Assembly: GCF_015207395.1 (NCBI RefSeq)
Contig: NZ_JADEWX010000020.1
Coordinates: forward strand, 1 to 55,599
From: Nodosilinea sp. LEGE 07088
GTDB taxonomy: Bacteria; Cyanobacteriota; Cyanobacteriia; Phormidesmidales; Phormidesmidaceae
Direction of reading: 5' to 3'
DNA: 55,599 nt
The position numbers and the translations under genes were made by a program. The notes beneath the pieces are model-generated. The model did not search any database, was not told the DNA's origin, and worked only from the letters and a program-made list of their open reading frames with translations. Positions 18,299-27,795 of this stretch are shown in pieces. Each line of letters starts with the position of its first letter. The first letter of the stretch is position 1.

Positions 18299-18422
18299 CC
18301 CCTCCTGGGAGGGGCGCAGGGGTGGGTAATCTTAATTCGCTACCACCTTTCTGATTCAGTCAACCTTTACAGTGTCTGGGTTTGGCCCACCCCGCCCTTC
18401 GGGTACCCCTCCCTGGGAGGGG
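18299..18422. repeat. Pair of GC-rich palindromic repeats
   Basis: CCCCTCCTGGGAGGGG (18299-18314) and CCCCTCCCTGGGAGGGG (18406-18422) are two near-identical palindromes. They lie between the convergent ends of the Trypco1 gene and the minus-strand small genes. They resemble widely scattered REP-type repeats and may also end transcription. Confidence 0.6.
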
Positions 18423-18451
18423 ATTGTTGAAGTGTTTTTCGGATCAGACGG

Positions 18452-18652
18452 CTACTCTTCTTCCGGCACAATTAATTTCCTGACGGGTTCAGAGGTTTCT
18501 GCATCGAGGTTCTCTCCCTGCGGCACCATTACATCCCGTTCCGTCTTCGTTGGTGTGCGAGGATCATCCGGGTCGGGCTCTTCACTGGAAGGAGTAGGAA
18601 CCACCAACTTCCTGACCGCTTCATCCTCTGATGGACCTTGAGGTTGATTCAT
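18452..18652 (-). CDS. Small acidic hypothetical protein
   Basis: A 66-aa acidic, probably disordered protein with two related segments, EDEAVRKLVVP and SEPVRKLIVPEEE, at its ends. The ATG at 18652 has AGGTGA just upstream; a GTG at 18661 would add three residues. It follows the next gene by a few bases and is the last gene of a three-gene minus-strand unit. The repeated V-R-K-L-[VI]-V-P segments look like short peptide ligands. The function is unknown. Confidence 0.6.
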   Translation of the reverse strand: MNQPQGPSEDEAVRKLVVPTPSSEEPDPDDPRTPTKTERDVMVPQGENLDAETSEPVRKLIVPEEE

Positions 18653-18664
18653 CACGCTCACCTG

Positions 18665-19090
18665 TTAAACTTCAGCGGGTTGCTTTTGGTCGCGCCAGTG
18701 CTCATAAGCTACATTGTTGCCTCCAAAGGAATCGACAGACACCTGCCTTTCCGGCATCGGCTTAAGTGGGGCATTAATAGGGTTATACGTGCAGTAGCAC
18801 ACCACCACTGACTCAAACTCACCCATCGGTATTTCTGGGGTGTAGGTTTCTACTCGGGTTACCTCCCAATCTCCCTGACGGTAATGGGTCTTTTCCTTAG
18901 AAAAGTCGGGATCAGCCAATTTCTCCACCCTTACAAATTCAGGGGGACGATAACCAACCTCAGGGATGGGACCATCCGTAGCGTCAAAATGTTCCGCCAG
19001 AATCTTAGTGAGGGCTTGGGTATGTTCGAGCTTCCGCTGCTCCCAGCCCGGTTGCCGCTTCTCGGCTTTGAAGATAATCCACCTAGTCAT
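18665..19090 (-). CDS. Hypothetical protein
   Basis: A 141-aa protein that I do not recognise. The start at 19090 (MTRWIIFKAEKRQPGWEQ) overlaps the end of the upstream gene by 8 bases, indicating translational coupling. It has no signal peptide or membrane segment, contains a WEVTRVETYTPE strand region and a two-Cys VVVCYCTYN strand, and ends in a polar tail. It is the middle gene of a unit convergent with the Trypco1 gene; association with that system is inferred from position only. Confidence 0.65.
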   Translation of the reverse strand: MTRWIIFKAEKRQPGWEQRKLEHTQALTKILAEHFDATDGPIPEVGYRPPEFVRVEKLADPDFSKEKTHYRQGDWEVTRVETYTPEIPMGEFESVVVCYCTYNPINAPLKPMPERQVSVDSFGGNNVAYEHWRDQKQPAEV

Positions 19091-19310
19091 CCTCATCCTC
19101 CTTGCCTTCACGTTCTTTATACCAGTCGGGAAACTCGGTTTTTCCATCAAATACACAATCGACTGGCAAAATCTCTGAGCCGTTCAACTCAACACTGACC
19201 AGCCGCCAATGGTATTTTTCAGCCATTTCTTCACAACAATCGGCATCTGCCGCAGCATGGCGAGACTTATCGTCATTGGGGTCATACCGTAACCAGCGGC
19301 GATTCGGCAT
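19083..19310 (-). CDS. Small hypothetical protein
   Basis: A 75-aa protein. The start at 19310 (MPNRRWLRYDPNDDKSRH) is chosen over an ORF start 30 bases upstream. It is hydrophilic, with a CC pair (ADADCCEEMAEKYHWRL), a short beta segment (VELNGSEILPVDCVF) and a highly acidic C-terminus (EREGKEDEDD). No family is recognised. It is the first gene of the three-gene minus-strand unit. Confidence 0.6.
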   Translation of the reverse strand: MPNRRWLRYDPNDDKSRHAAADADCCEEMAEKYHWRLVSVELNGSEILPVDCVFDGKTEFPDWYKEREGKEDEDD

Positions 19311-19486
19311 GAATCCTATGCTCCTTGTTAGGTTATACAACAGGCAACGAAGCTTCCAGCTAAGTCCTCAACCAAACTATGCTAAGAAACTTCCATAGGA
19401 CAAATATACTGCTAATAGCGATCGTGGTTATAGGATTTAGCTTCAGGATTTTGACTTACTCTATAGGTTAGGTGCTGGAGGTCATC

Positions 19487-19813
19487 ATGCAGTTGGAAGA
19501 CTACTTCGATTTTCAATCCGAAGATGACATTCGCATCAAGGGGCATCGGCTTGGTATCGATACCGTCCTGGAACCCTTTCTGAATGGCTTTGCCCCCGAA
19601 ACCATCGCTCAAGACTATCCCGAACTCGGACTTGAAAAAATTTACGCAACCATCACCTACTACTTTCATAACCAGTCAGAGGTAGAAGCCTATCTGCAAC
19701 GGCTGCGTCAGTGGCAGCAGCAGCACTATGAACAATCCTTGCAACACCCCTCACCCATGGCTGAGCGCATGAGAAAACTCAAAGCTCAGCAGGGTCTACC
19801 ATCGGCTTCATGA
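19487..19813 (+). CDS. DUF433 antitoxin-like protein
   Basis: A 108-aa DUF433 protein with MQLEDYFDFQSEDDIRIKGH at the start, a winged HTH-like core (APETIAQDYPELGLEKIYAT) and TYYFHNQSEVEAYL. DUF433 proteins are small DNA-binding antitoxin candidates encoded immediately before DUF5615 PIN-like toxins. The stop overlaps the start of that toxin gene by 4 bp, the normal arrangement. The partner toxin is interrupted, so this antitoxin may have no active toxin to neutralise. Confidence 0.85.
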   Translation: MQLEDYFDFQSEDDIRIKGHRLGIDTVLEPFLNGFAPETIAQDYPELGLEKIYATITYYFHNQSEVEAYLQRLRQWQQQHYEQSLQHPSPMAERMRKLKAQQGLPSAS

Positions 19814-20169
19814 AAGTTCGGTTCCTGCTAGACGAAAACCTGTCTCCTCGCCTGAAGATGGCCGTTCTACGGCTACAGTCCGACATTGACATTCTGCGTA
19901 TTGGAGAACCCAATACCCTTCCCTTTGGCAGTCTAGATCCCGAAGTTCTGGTTTACCTGGAGCGCTCTCAGCGGTTGATGATCACGGATAATCGAGCCAG
20001 TATGCCAGGACATCTACAAGCTCATTGGGATGCGGGTCATCATACATGGGGGCTTTTGTGGGTACGGCCAAGGACACCTATGTGAGTTTTGGCTCAAGAA
20101 CTGGTTTTGATTTGGGAAACTACCGAAGCTGCCGAGTGGAAAGATTCTCTCGACTGGATCCCTTTCTGA
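19810..20169 (+). pseudogene. DUF5615 PIN-like toxin with in-frame TGA
   Basis: The first 91 codons encode a DUF5615 (Mut7-C/PIN-like) protein: MKVRFLLDENLSPRLK at the start, then RLMITDNRASMPGHLQAHWDAGHHTWGL. A TGA at 20083-20085 stops it after RPRTPM. The same frame then continues LAQELVLIWETTEAAEWKDS to a TGA at 20167-20169, the expected C-terminal part of the family. The full length would be 119 aa. A GGA-to-TGA change would explain it, since homologues usually have Gly there. The acidic residues of the nuclease-like core lie before the stop, so residual activity cannot be excluded. Confidence 0.75.
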
Positions 20170-20182
20170 AGCTTTTGGCAGT

Positions 20183-23100
20183 TTAATCTAGCTCGACTGC
20201 CCCCAGTGCCTTTAGCGTTGTCCGTTGCGCTGCCGTTAGTCCAGTCGCGCCTCGAATGTTCATGCCCTCATAGGGTCGAGCCGCCCGCAGAGTCTGAAGA
20301 CAGGTTCCTGTCTCAACATGCCAGAGCTTAATGGTCTCATCCTCACTACCACTGATAACCACTGGTTCCGTAGGGCTAAAGGCCACGGACCAGATGGTTT
20401 TGGCATGTCCATGCAGAACGGAAATCTCCCTGCCCGTCTTCCCATGCCAAACCCTGATGGTCTGGTCATCACTGCCACTAACCAGATATTGACCGTCTGG
20501 GCTAAAGGTCAGCGATCGCACCCGATGCCCATGCCCTTTTAACGTCTGCAAACACTCCCCCGTCCGTACCTCCCAGAACTTAACGGTATAGTCTCCACTG
20601 CCGCTGGCAACCCACCGACCATCTGGACTAAAGGCCACTGCTGTAACAAAACCCTCATGCCCCTCAAATACCTGAATTTGCTGCCCCGTTTCAACATCCC
20701 ACAACACAATTGTCTGATCATCTCCCGCACTGGCCAGAGTACGACCATCCGGACTGAACGCCACCGTTTTGACCCTATGAGCATGGCCTTCTAACGTCTG
20801 CAAACATTCCCCCGTTCGGCTATCCCAGAGCTTCACCGTCTGGTCATGGCTGCCGCTGGCCAGCAGTGCTCCATCGGGGCTAAATGCCACCGCCGTCACC
20901 CAGCTGCGATGCCCCTGCAGCGTCAGCAGGCAGTCTCCTGACTGGCAGTCCCACAGTTTGAGGGTCTGGTCATCACTGGCGCTGGCGAGCTTGGGAAGAT
21001 CAGGGGCAAATGCGATCGCAGATACCAGATTCTGATGCCCCGCCAGCTCTCGCAGAGCGTTCCCCATTGCCCGATCCCACAACCGAACCAGCCCATCCTC
21101 TCCACTGCTGGCTAGCATTTGCCCGTCCGGACTCGCCGCCACCGCCAGCACCGAATTGCTGTAGCCCGTCAGGGTCCGCAGGCATTTCCCCGTCCCGGTG
21201 TCCCAAAACTTGAGAGTCTGGTCATCGCTGATGCTCACCAGGGTGTGGCTGTTGGGGCTGAAGGTTGCCAGCCATACCCGCTGGTCATGGCCCTGCAAAG
21301 TTTTAAGGCAATCTCCGGTTTCTGCATCCCAGAGACGAATGGTTTTGTCTTCGCTGGCGGTTGCGACTCTATCGCCGTTAGGACTATAGGCTACCGTCCA
21401 GACTTCGCTGGTGTAGTTAAGGGCAGGTTGAATGGGTTCTCCCGTCGCCAGGTTCCAGAATTTGACAGAGTTGCGATCGCTGCCAGTAGCGAGGGTCTGG
21501 CCATTGGGATGGAGTGCGATCGCCAGTGCCCAATTCACCGGAATCTCGAACACCTCCCGGCACTTTCCTGCTGAAACATCCCATAGGCGTACAGTGCCAT
21601 CGTCGCTGCTAGTGACCAACGCTTCTCCATTTGGGGTGAAATCTACAGAAAACACTCGTCCCTGATGTCCCTCCAGGATGTGCAGACACTCCCAGCTTTC
21701 TGTATCCCACACCCGAACCGTCTGGTCATGGCTACCGCTGGCTAAGCAGCTTCCGTCTGGGCTGAAGGCCAGCGCCTGTATTGGGCCACTATACCCCCGC
21801 AAGGTTTTCACGCATTGCCCCGTTGAACTATTCCACAGCCGAATCGTCTGATCATGGCTACCACTGGCCAGCCACTGCCCATCGGGACTAAACGCCAGAG
21901 ACTGCACCCACCCCTTATGGCCCTTGCAGGTCAGCAAAGGACGAATATCATCCGCATCCCACAGACAAACCTCATCCTCAAGCCCTGTCGCCAGCAGCCT
22001 TCCATCCAGGCTAAACACGGCTGAGAAGAGGCTTCCCAGGGTTTGAGTAAAGACCGATTGCGACAAATCCGCCCCTGTGAAATTCACCCCCCGCAACTTC
22101 AACCCACCCAGATAAGCCTGACGCACCGCCACATCCGAAAAGTCAAAAGGCTGAATCTCAAGGTTGAGCTGCCCCAGCAGGTTGATCAAATTACCGGCCC
22201 CATAGCCCGATTGACCGACCAGGCTTTGTCTCAATTCCGACAGGGTTTGTTGCAAACAAGCCCGAACAGCTTCCCCACTACCCAGTTGCGCCCACAACTT
22301 CTCCGCCAGCGGTTGCAGAATGAGCCGCACCTGGGACTGCCTCAAATAATCTTTGGTCTGCGCCTTAATTAGCGCATGGGTGTCGAAGAGATCCGGCTTC
22401 CCCTGGCTCAGTTCCGCAAAGACCTGCTCAATCAAGTTTTCCGTCACATACCCCATCACCACCGACTGTTGGGTAAAGCTGAGGGGGTAGGGTTTCCCCG
22501 GCGATCGCCTTTCAATTAACGAGCGGAACTGCAGTGATTCGAGAGCTTCTAGCAGGGACCGGGATGCGATTAAATTCCCAAAATCCGTCTGCAACTCCGC
22601 CAGCGTCATCCACTCCCGCTGAATCGCTAACCAGTACATCACCTGCTTTTCCAGTGCAGAAAGACGGCTGAACTGCTGCTCAAGCAAGTCAGCGATATCC
22701 CCAAAAATCACCGTTCCCTGCTGCAAAAACAGATCCGCGTCACCGCCAAACAGTTCCTGGATAGTGGTCGCCACAATCTTCAACGCCAAGGGATTGCCCC
22801 CATAGTGAGCTACCAGAGCCTGACTGGCTTCAGCAGAAACGGCGAAGCCCTTCTCCCCCAGCACCGCCTGCCCTGCCGCTTGGGGCAACCCCGCCAGTCG
22901 CAGCGATCGAATCGGCAAATCCGGGCCTTCCTGCGTGCTTAGGCTCTTGAACTTCTCTCGACTGGTCACCACCAGACAACTCTGATGCCGGGTTTCCCCG
23001 ATGCTTCTCAAGAGCTGACCATACCCCTCATACCCAGGGCGAAACTGTCCCGTCCGCTGCTCCCCACTCAGCAAGGATTCTGCATTGTCCAGAATCAGTA

Positions 23101-23920
23101 AACAGCGAGCCTCGCGCAGATAATCAATCAGACAGGAGATTTGGGCATCCAGCGATTCGGGCATCTCTCCCGCCTGCTGGTCAGACAAAACCCCAATCAC
23201 ATCCCGTAATAACTCCTCTAACGGCGGGGCATTGCGCAGCGATCGCCAGACCAAAACCTCGAACTCGTTCTGAACCTGCTCCCCCAGCTTCACAGACAAC
23301 GCCGTTTTCCCAATTCCTCCCATACCCACCAGGGTAATCAGTCGGCACCGGTCCTGGACCACCCACTCCCTCAGCAGGGCTAGCTCATCTTCCCGACCGT
23401 GGAAAGTGGACACATCCAGAGCCTCGCCCCAATCCTGTCGAGACTTCTGAAGCGGCTCTCCCTGGAAAAGCGTTCCTGCATTACCCTCATCTGCCTGCGG
23501 CTCATCCTTGGTCGCCAGCTTCGATTTCAGAGGACGGCGTTCTTCCCACTCCACCTCAAACTGTCGCAGGTTCGCCTCCATTTCCTGCCTGCGATACCAG
23601 AGGTTGAGAGAAAAATGCCAGTCCTCAGCTCCTTGGGTGGCGGCACGGTTATCCTCCAGCACCTCCATAAAGTCCTCTAAGCGTTTCAGGGCTTCCTTAA
23701 TTTGCTCTCCCGTCAGCGCCCCTTCGTAACGGTCTTTGGACGTTAGCTCTTGCAAAAACCGCACCTTCGTCTGCACAACTAGGCGCTTGTCAGTTTGCCA
23801 GTTCACTCGAATAGGGATAGTGTCAGCATCGTCCAAATCAAAGTTGGCAAAGGCGATCAATGCCTCAAACAACCGCTTCGCCCGCTTCTTCGCCTGTGGT
23901 CCGTAGTTCGGTCGCGCCAT
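20183..23920 (-). CDS. NB-ARC-WD40 repeat STAND protein
   Basis: A 1245-aa STAND ATPase. Residues 1-115 form a helical N-terminal domain found on other cyanobacterial NB-ARC proteins ([20 protein letters not shown]). The NB-ARC domain has Walker A GMGGIGKT (199-206), Walker [11 protein letters not shown] (273-282) and a winged-helix region to about 500. Pentapeptide-like [16 protein letters not shown] near 610 leads into about 14 WD40 repeats (635-1210) with FSPDGxxLASGSxDQTxxxW units. The WD40 array should form two beta-propellers that detect a trigger and release the NTPase. No effector domain is obvious. The ATG is 25 bp from the palindrome at 23945. Confidence 0.9.
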   Translation of the reverse strand: MARPNYGPQAKKRAKRLFEALIAFANFDLDDADTIPIRVNWQTDKRLVVQTKVRFLQELTSKDRYEGALTGEQIKEALKRLEDFMEVLEDNRAATQGAEDWHFSLNLWYRRQEMEANLRQFEVEWEERRPLKSKLATKDEPQADEGNAGTLFQGEPLQKSRQDWGEALDVSTFHGREDELALLREWVVQDRCRLITLVGMGGIGKTALSVKLGEQVQNEFEVLVWRSLRNAPPLEELLRDVIGVLSDQQAGEMPESLDAQISCLIDYLREARCLLILDNAESLLSGEQRTGQFRPGYEGYGQLLRSIGETRHQSCLVVTSREKFKSLSTQEGPDLPIRSLRLAGLPQAAGQAVLGEKGFAVSAEASQALVAHYGGNPLALKIVATTIQELFGGDADLFLQQGTVIFGDIADLLEQQFSRLSALEKQVMYWLAIQREWMTLAELQTDFGNLIASRSLLEALESLQFRSLIERRSPGKPYPLSFTQQSVVMGYVTENLIEQVFAELSQGKPDLFDTHALIKAQTKDYLRQSQVRLILQPLAEKLWAQLGSGEAVRACLQQTLSELRQSLVGQSGYGAGNLINLLGQLNLEIQPFDFSDVAVRQAYLGGLKLRGVNFTGADLSQSVFTQTLGSLFSAVFSLDGRLLATGLEDEVCLWDADDIRPLLTCKGHKGWVQSLAFSPDGQWLASGSHDQTIRLWNSSTGQCVKTLRGYSGPIQALAFSPDGSCLASGSHDQTVRVWDTESWECLHILEGHQGRVFSVDFTPNGEALVTSSDDGTVRLWDVSAGKCREVFEIPVNWALAIALHPNGQTLATGSDRNSVKFWNLATGEPIQPALNYTSEVWTVAYSPNGDRVATASEDKTIRLWDAETGDCLKTLQGHDQRVWLATFSPNSHTLVSISDDQTLKFWDTGTGKCLRTLTGYSNSVLAVAASPDGQMLASSGEDGLVRLWDRAMGNALRELAGHQNLVSAIAFAPDLPKLASASDDQTLKLWDCQSGDCLLTLQGHRSWVTAVAFSPDGALLASGSHDQTVKLWDSRTGECLQTLEGHAHRVKTVAFSPDGRTLASAGDDQTIVLWDVETGQQIQVFEGHEGFVTAVAFSPDGRWVASGSGDYTVKFWEVRTGECLQTLKGHGHRVRSLTFSPDGQYLVSGSDDQTIRVWHGKTGREISVLHGHAKTIWSVAFSPTEPVVISGSEDETIKLWHVETGTCLQTLRAARPYEGMNIRGATGLTAAQRTTLKALGAVELD

Positions 23921-23944
23921 CGATGCCCCTCAATTTCAGAGGAA

Positions 23945-23963
23945 CTTCGGGGAATCCCCTAAG
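23945..23963. promoter_or_regulatory. 19-bp palindrome, copy 4
   Basis: CTTCGGGGAATCCCCTAAG lies 25 bp upstream of the NB-ARC-WD40 start, in a position suited to an operator. The flanking AGAGGAACTTCGG (23938-23950) is echoed at 24003 as AGAGGACTTTCGG. It is related to the sites at 8430, 8477 and 17227. Confidence 0.5.
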
Positions 23964-24040
23964 CCGAGCATTAACCCCCGAGGTCTTGTGTCTTTGATTT
24001 TAGAGGACTTTCGGTAAGCGGGAGGAAAGCGGATTATCTA

Positions 24041-27000
24041 CTAATCTCCAATCTCCAGTTGGTGCTGGCGAAACACCTTTGGCTGTATGTGTTGTTGCCT
24101 ACCCTGGCAGCTCAGTTGAGCTACCCGATTCACATACTTCATAGCCTGCAACTTTCTCTGCTCCTGCATCATATGCTTTACAGTTGGACTCCCCGCCACC
24201 AGCATTAGAGCAATCTCTTTTTGGCTCACTCCAGCTTCAAACGCTTGATGCCCGACTTTGAAATCCAACTCAGCCGCGTTAGAGTAGCTAACTTTTTGAG
24301 AATATTGTTGCCACATTTGGTAATACTGCTCCCTGTTTGAATTTTCTTGGGGTGGAGGTGGACTGTGAATTTCTCCCTCACTGCCAGTATTGACTTCTAT
24401 AAATCTGGATGATCCTTCGACATCAAGGACTCCAGAATATTTTGTCTCTCGCTGCCGTCGATTCTGTCTTTCAGCCGCTCTAGCGAGTCGATCAACTGCT
24501 GCTGCAACCTCAGCTCGGTCTTGAGCTGCCCGTTCCAACTGCTCAAGGCCGCGATTAACTGCCGCAACTGCTCCTGCAAGGTCGCCTGCGCATCGGAAGA
24601 GGTCTCGTCGCTGACGATACGCTGCAATTGCGCGACCAAGCACCCCAAGCTCTGATTCCAGTGCTGGGGTAGCGTTGCCAAATCCTCTCCCAAGGTCTGG
24701 ACGTGATCTTCGAGGTGCAACACCCGCTGCGTGTTGACGCAAATCTCGGCTCGCAGCGGCTCTAAACTGCTCTGCAACACGCTGGCCAATACGCTCTCCC
24801 ACTGCTCTGGGGTCAAAGCCGGGGATGGGTTCTGGTTGCCGTTGTTCCTGTTGTTCATGCTGTCCATAGGTCATCACCTGTTGAGTTAATGGCATGTAGT
24901 CACTCACGTTCTCCTTCGCCCGCGACACCTGGGCCAGTTGCACCAAGTCGGCCTGGCTGGTGGTATATAAGGTCACCGCTCGCTTGGCTCTGGAAATCGC
25001 GACATAAAAGGCTTCTCGATTCGTCGTTTCGCCCAGCAGTGCCAGTACCCGCTCCGCCGTTTTGCCCTGGCTGCTGTAGGTGGTGCTTACCCAGGCGTAA
25101 TCGATGTACTGATTCCCGCTAAGGTTGATGGTTGCGATCTGTCCTGAACCATCTCGAATAGTCGCTGTCCCATCCGATTCCAGCCCCGTCACCACAAACC
25201 CTTGGCCATTGCGGATTCCGGCTTTGGGGTTATTGCGTGTCCATCTGAGGCGATCGCCCACTGCGATCGGAATCGATTGCGTCGCATACACCGTCTTCCG
25301 AGGGCAAGCCGCCGGACTGATCGATAACACCGATCCATTCGGCGTCTCCAACACTACCTGCTGAGCTTCAGAGTTCACCGCAATCACTCGGTACTGCTCC
25401 CCCCTCAGCAACCCCTGCTTCCGATAATCCTGAATCGGCACCAGGACATCCCCCGGTGCGTAAGCCTTGAGGTAACTGGCCTGAGCCGTGGTCAAATCCT
25501 TACGACGCAAGCTCTGCATTACAAAGCCATCCGCACCCAAAGCCCTCTCATCCTGTAACCCGGATCGCATCACCTGAGTCAGGGCCAACCGCTCCGCATT
25601 CGTCCCCGCCAGCACCAGCGTGGACTCCCGATCCTCTGCCGCCAGCGCCAAATAATCTGCCGCCACCTGCTGAATTCGATCCTGAGCTTGAGCCCCTTCC
25701 TTCACAAATCCGGCTTGGGCCAGGATCTCAATGCCTTCACTGATCTGCCCCTGGGACACAAACTCCACGACTGATCGCAGCACCCCGGTTTGCTGCCGCC
25801 GATGGGTCCTCAGATAAGCGGTCGTCATTCCCCCCGCCTGCAAGCTCTTGAAGGGATTGCCCGCTTCCACGGCTGAAAGCTGTCGGGTATCGCCGACCAG
25901 CAGTACCCTGGCCTGCTCTAGTGCTGCCCGCCGCAACAGGGCATGAGCATCCTTCATACTCAATAGCCCCGCCTCATCGACAATCCAGAGTGTTGGTTGA
26001 GGTGCTTGATCAGGGGTATCAGAAACCAATCGGCCCGCTACGGTCGTGGTCTCGATCCCCAGCGACTCTCCCAAAACGTGGGCAGCTTCAGCACTGGGGG
26101 CCAACCCCCGAATGTCGTATCCCTGGCCCTGGGCAAGCTCTTTCAATACACTCAGAGCATAGGTCTTGCCCGCTCCCGCCACTCCCTGCCACGCCATCAC
26201 CGCATCGGGTGTGGTCGCCGCCATCTCCACCGCATTTTTCTGCTCCGGGTTCAGGGAATGGTTCACCAGACTGTCCAACTGGGTGCCATTGGGGACAATC
26301 GCCGCCACCTGCCCCCGGCCCTGCTGCATCAGGCGGATGGTATTGAGTTCCAGGTTGAGCGCCGTTTGGGTAGTGAACTTGCCGTCGGCGACTTTGATCA
26401 GTTCGGGGCTGTCGGCGATCGCTCCCTCAATCGCCTCAAACTCTTGCGCCCCCAGCTCATGCTCAAAGACAAACCGCTCCAGCGTCGTCCTACGAAATAC
26501 CGACTCCCGCTCCCCACAGTGCTGGATTGCCGCGTCAATTGTTGAGTAGACCGATGGCTGATCGCCAACTGTCTGGGTAGCACCCTCCGGTAACTCCGGT
26601 AGTTCCAGCCCCTTCAACTGAATCAGGGCATTCCACCCTCGTTGCAACAGCCCCTCGTCCACCTCCTTGGGTTTCCGCTTACGCGATACTAAAGTCGCCG
26701 TTTCCCGCATTGTCCGGTTGTTCTCAGATCCCGTCGCCTCCCATTCCTCGATCAGCTTCAGAATCTGCTGCCTGCGGGTCGAGAATGCCTTGAGCAGATC
26801 TGGAGAATACCCAGCCAGTTCAAACTGCCCATGGGGCTTAGGTTCAATTCCATAACCCTGCTGCTTCAGCGCGACGGCCAACTCGTTCTGGTAGATCTGG
26901 CCCAGGAGTTTTTGATTGGCGATCGCCCCCTCATTGCTCAAGCTAAACCACCGCCCATCGTCCAACTGGGTCGCGTTCATCACCACACAATGGCTGTGCA

Positions 27001-27469
27001 GTTGTGGTTCCGCCTCCCGACTGGTGGAATGGGTAAACACCGCTGCGGCAATGTTCCCTGTCGTCACTTTCGTCCGTCCCGCTTCCGTTGAAATCCGGGT
27101 CTGGGCATAGCGTTCTTCCAGTACCGATAAGGCTTTGGCCACCGCTTGATGATGAGCCTCTAACACCCGTGCGTCTTGCTGCACCAACGCCGCGATGCTG
27201 ACACTCTTCGGCGCACTAAAGGTAAAGTCTGTTGCCGCCCGCCGCTTTTCAGGGGCAACCACTTTTCCCTTCAGCGATCGCCCATCGGGAGCCTGCCCCG
27301 AGAGCATTTGGCTGAATTCCTGCTGATTGACGATTCCTGCTAACCCCAACGACGCAGCCCCTTTGCCCACCCACTTCGTCGGGTGAGCCGTTTCTTCAGC
27401 CGAGTAATAATCCTCGCGGGTGTAGTAGGTCTCCGCTTGAGCGGCAGAGAGGTTGCTCGTGGAAAGCAT
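24041..27469 (-). CDS. MobF-family relaxase/helicase
   Basis: A 1142-aa conjugative relaxase of the TrwC/TraI (MobF) type. It nicks the transfer origin and unwinds the strand to be moved. The N-terminal TrwC domain (1-300) has the catalytic Tyr cluster (ETYYTREDYY, about 13-22), the motif GRSLKGKVVAPEKRRAATDF and the metal-binding HTSREAEPQLHSH-type triad (visible as THSTSREAEPQLHSHCVV). The RecD/AAA_30 helicase follows with Walker A GVAGAGKT and VDEAG. The C-terminal YYQMWQQYSQKVSYSN segment is typical of cyanobacterial relaxases. The ATG at 27469 is preferred to a GTG nine bases earlier. Coupling-protein and type IV secretion genes are not in the window. Confidence 0.9.
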   Translation of the reverse strand: MLSTSNLSAAQAETYYTREDYYSAEETAHPTKWVGKGAASLGLAGIVNQQEFSQMLSGQAPDGRSLKGKVVAPEKRRAATDFTFSAPKSVSIAALVQQDARVLEAHHQAVAKALSVLEERYAQTRISTEAGRTKVTTGNIAAAVFTHSTSREAEPQLHSHCVVMNATQLDDGRWFSLSNEGAIANQKLLGQIYQNELAVALKQQGYGIEPKPHGQFELAGYSPDLLKAFSTRRQQILKLIEEWEATGSENNRTMRETATLVSRKRKPKEVDEGLLQRGWNALIQLKGLELPELPEGATQTVGDQPSVYSTIDAAIQHCGERESVFRRTTLERFVFEHELGAQEFEAIEGAIADSPELIKVADGKFTTQTALNLELNTIRLMQQGRGQVAAIVPNGTQLDSLVNHSLNPEQKNAVEMAATTPDAVMAWQGVAGAGKTYALSVLKELAQGQGYDIRGLAPSAEAAHVLGESLGIETTTVAGRLVSDTPDQAPQPTLWIVDEAGLLSMKDAHALLRRAALEQARVLLVGDTRQLSAVEAGNPFKSLQAGGMTTAYLRTHRRQQTGVLRSVVEFVSQGQISEGIEILAQAGFVKEGAQAQDRIQQVAADYLALAAEDRESTLVLAGTNAERLALTQVMRSGLQDERALGADGFVMQSLRRKDLTTAQASYLKAYAPGDVLVPIQDYRKQGLLRGEQYRVIAVNSEAQQVVLETPNGSVLSISPAACPRKTVYATQSIPIAVGDRLRWTRNNPKAGIRNGQGFVVTGLESDGTATIRDGSGQIATINLSGNQYIDYAWVSTTYSSQGKTAERVLALLGETTNREAFYVAISRAKRAVTLYTTSQADLVQLAQVSRAKENVSDYMPLTQQVMTYGQHEQQEQRQPEPIPGFDPRAVGERIGQRVAEQFRAAASRDLRQHAAGVAPRRSRPDLGRGFGNATPALESELGVLGRAIAAYRQRRDLFRCAGDLAGAVAAVNRGLEQLERAAQDRAEVAAAVDRLARAAERQNRRQRETKYSGVLDVEGSSRFIEVNTGSEGEIHSPPPPQENSNREQYYQMWQQYSQKVSYSNAAELDFKVGHQAFEAGVSQKEIALMLVAGSPTVKHMMQEQRKLQAMKYVNRVAQLSCQGRQQHIQPKVFRQHQLEIGD
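24397..24858 (-). CDS. Candidate overprinted coiled-coil gene inside relaxase
   Basis: A 153-aa ORF on the same strand as the relaxase but in another frame. It looks protein-like: MNNRNNGNQNPSPALTPEQW at the start, then a long amphipathic coiled coil (LHLEDHVQTLGEDLATLPQH, LIAALSSWNGQLKTELRLQQ, SLERLKDRI). In the same DNA the relaxase frame is an Ala/Arg-rich low-complexity linker (LERAAQDRAEVAAAVDRLAR). Small coiled-coil mobilisation accessory proteins with such composition are known on plasmids. Expression is unproven and the ORF could be a frame shadow of an Arg/Ala-rich stretch. Confidence 0.4.
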   Translation of the reverse strand: MNNRNNGNQNPSPALTPEQWESVLASVLQSSLEPLRAEICVNTQRVLHLEDHVQTLGEDLATLPQHWNQSLGCLVAQLQRIVSDETSSDAQATLQEQLRQLIAALSSWNGQLKTELRLQQQLIDSLERLKDRIDGSERQNILESLMSKDHPDL

Positions 27470-27795
27470 GGAGAACACAGGTTAAAAATACGACGCCACC
27501 CTGGAGCGAAAGCGATAGCGTCTTCAAAAGCGGTAGAAATCTTGGGGGGAGGGCCGTTGCCCGGTTTTTGCCAAAACCTTGGCGTACTGTGTGGCCTCTC
27601 CGCGAAGTCCCCGATAGGGGCGCAGCATCCTGATACCCACAATTCTATCTCATGAAATCAGCATTAAAAGCGATTGGCTCAAATAGTCACGTTCAAGACT
27701 GCGCTTATTCAGCGTATTGAGTTAAGTTTCACGAAAAAGAACGTTTTATGCTGTCTACGTGCTGATAATGAGTGGAGTTATTTGGAGATACCACT
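27470..27795. other. Relaxase/ParM intergenic region, possible oriT and parC
   Basis: A 326-bp gap between the divergent relaxase and ParM-like starts, where an origin of transfer and a centromere would be expected. Two small hairpins are visible: GGTTTT-TGCC-AAAACC (27563-27578) and CCCC-GATA-GGGG (27609-27620). I cannot identify a nic site or clear iterons. Confidence 0.3.

Noticed and set aside
18372..18641. Plus-strand ORF of 89 aa
   Set aside because: The opposite-strand ORF at 18452-18652 has a ribosome binding site and operon context, while this one is Gly/Ser-rich with no start signal.
3129..20085. Idea that the in-frame TAG (3129) and TGA (20083) are recoded sense codons
   Set aside because: Two different stops in unrelated genes, with both codons used as normal stops in many intact genes here and no recoding element seen; mutation is simpler.
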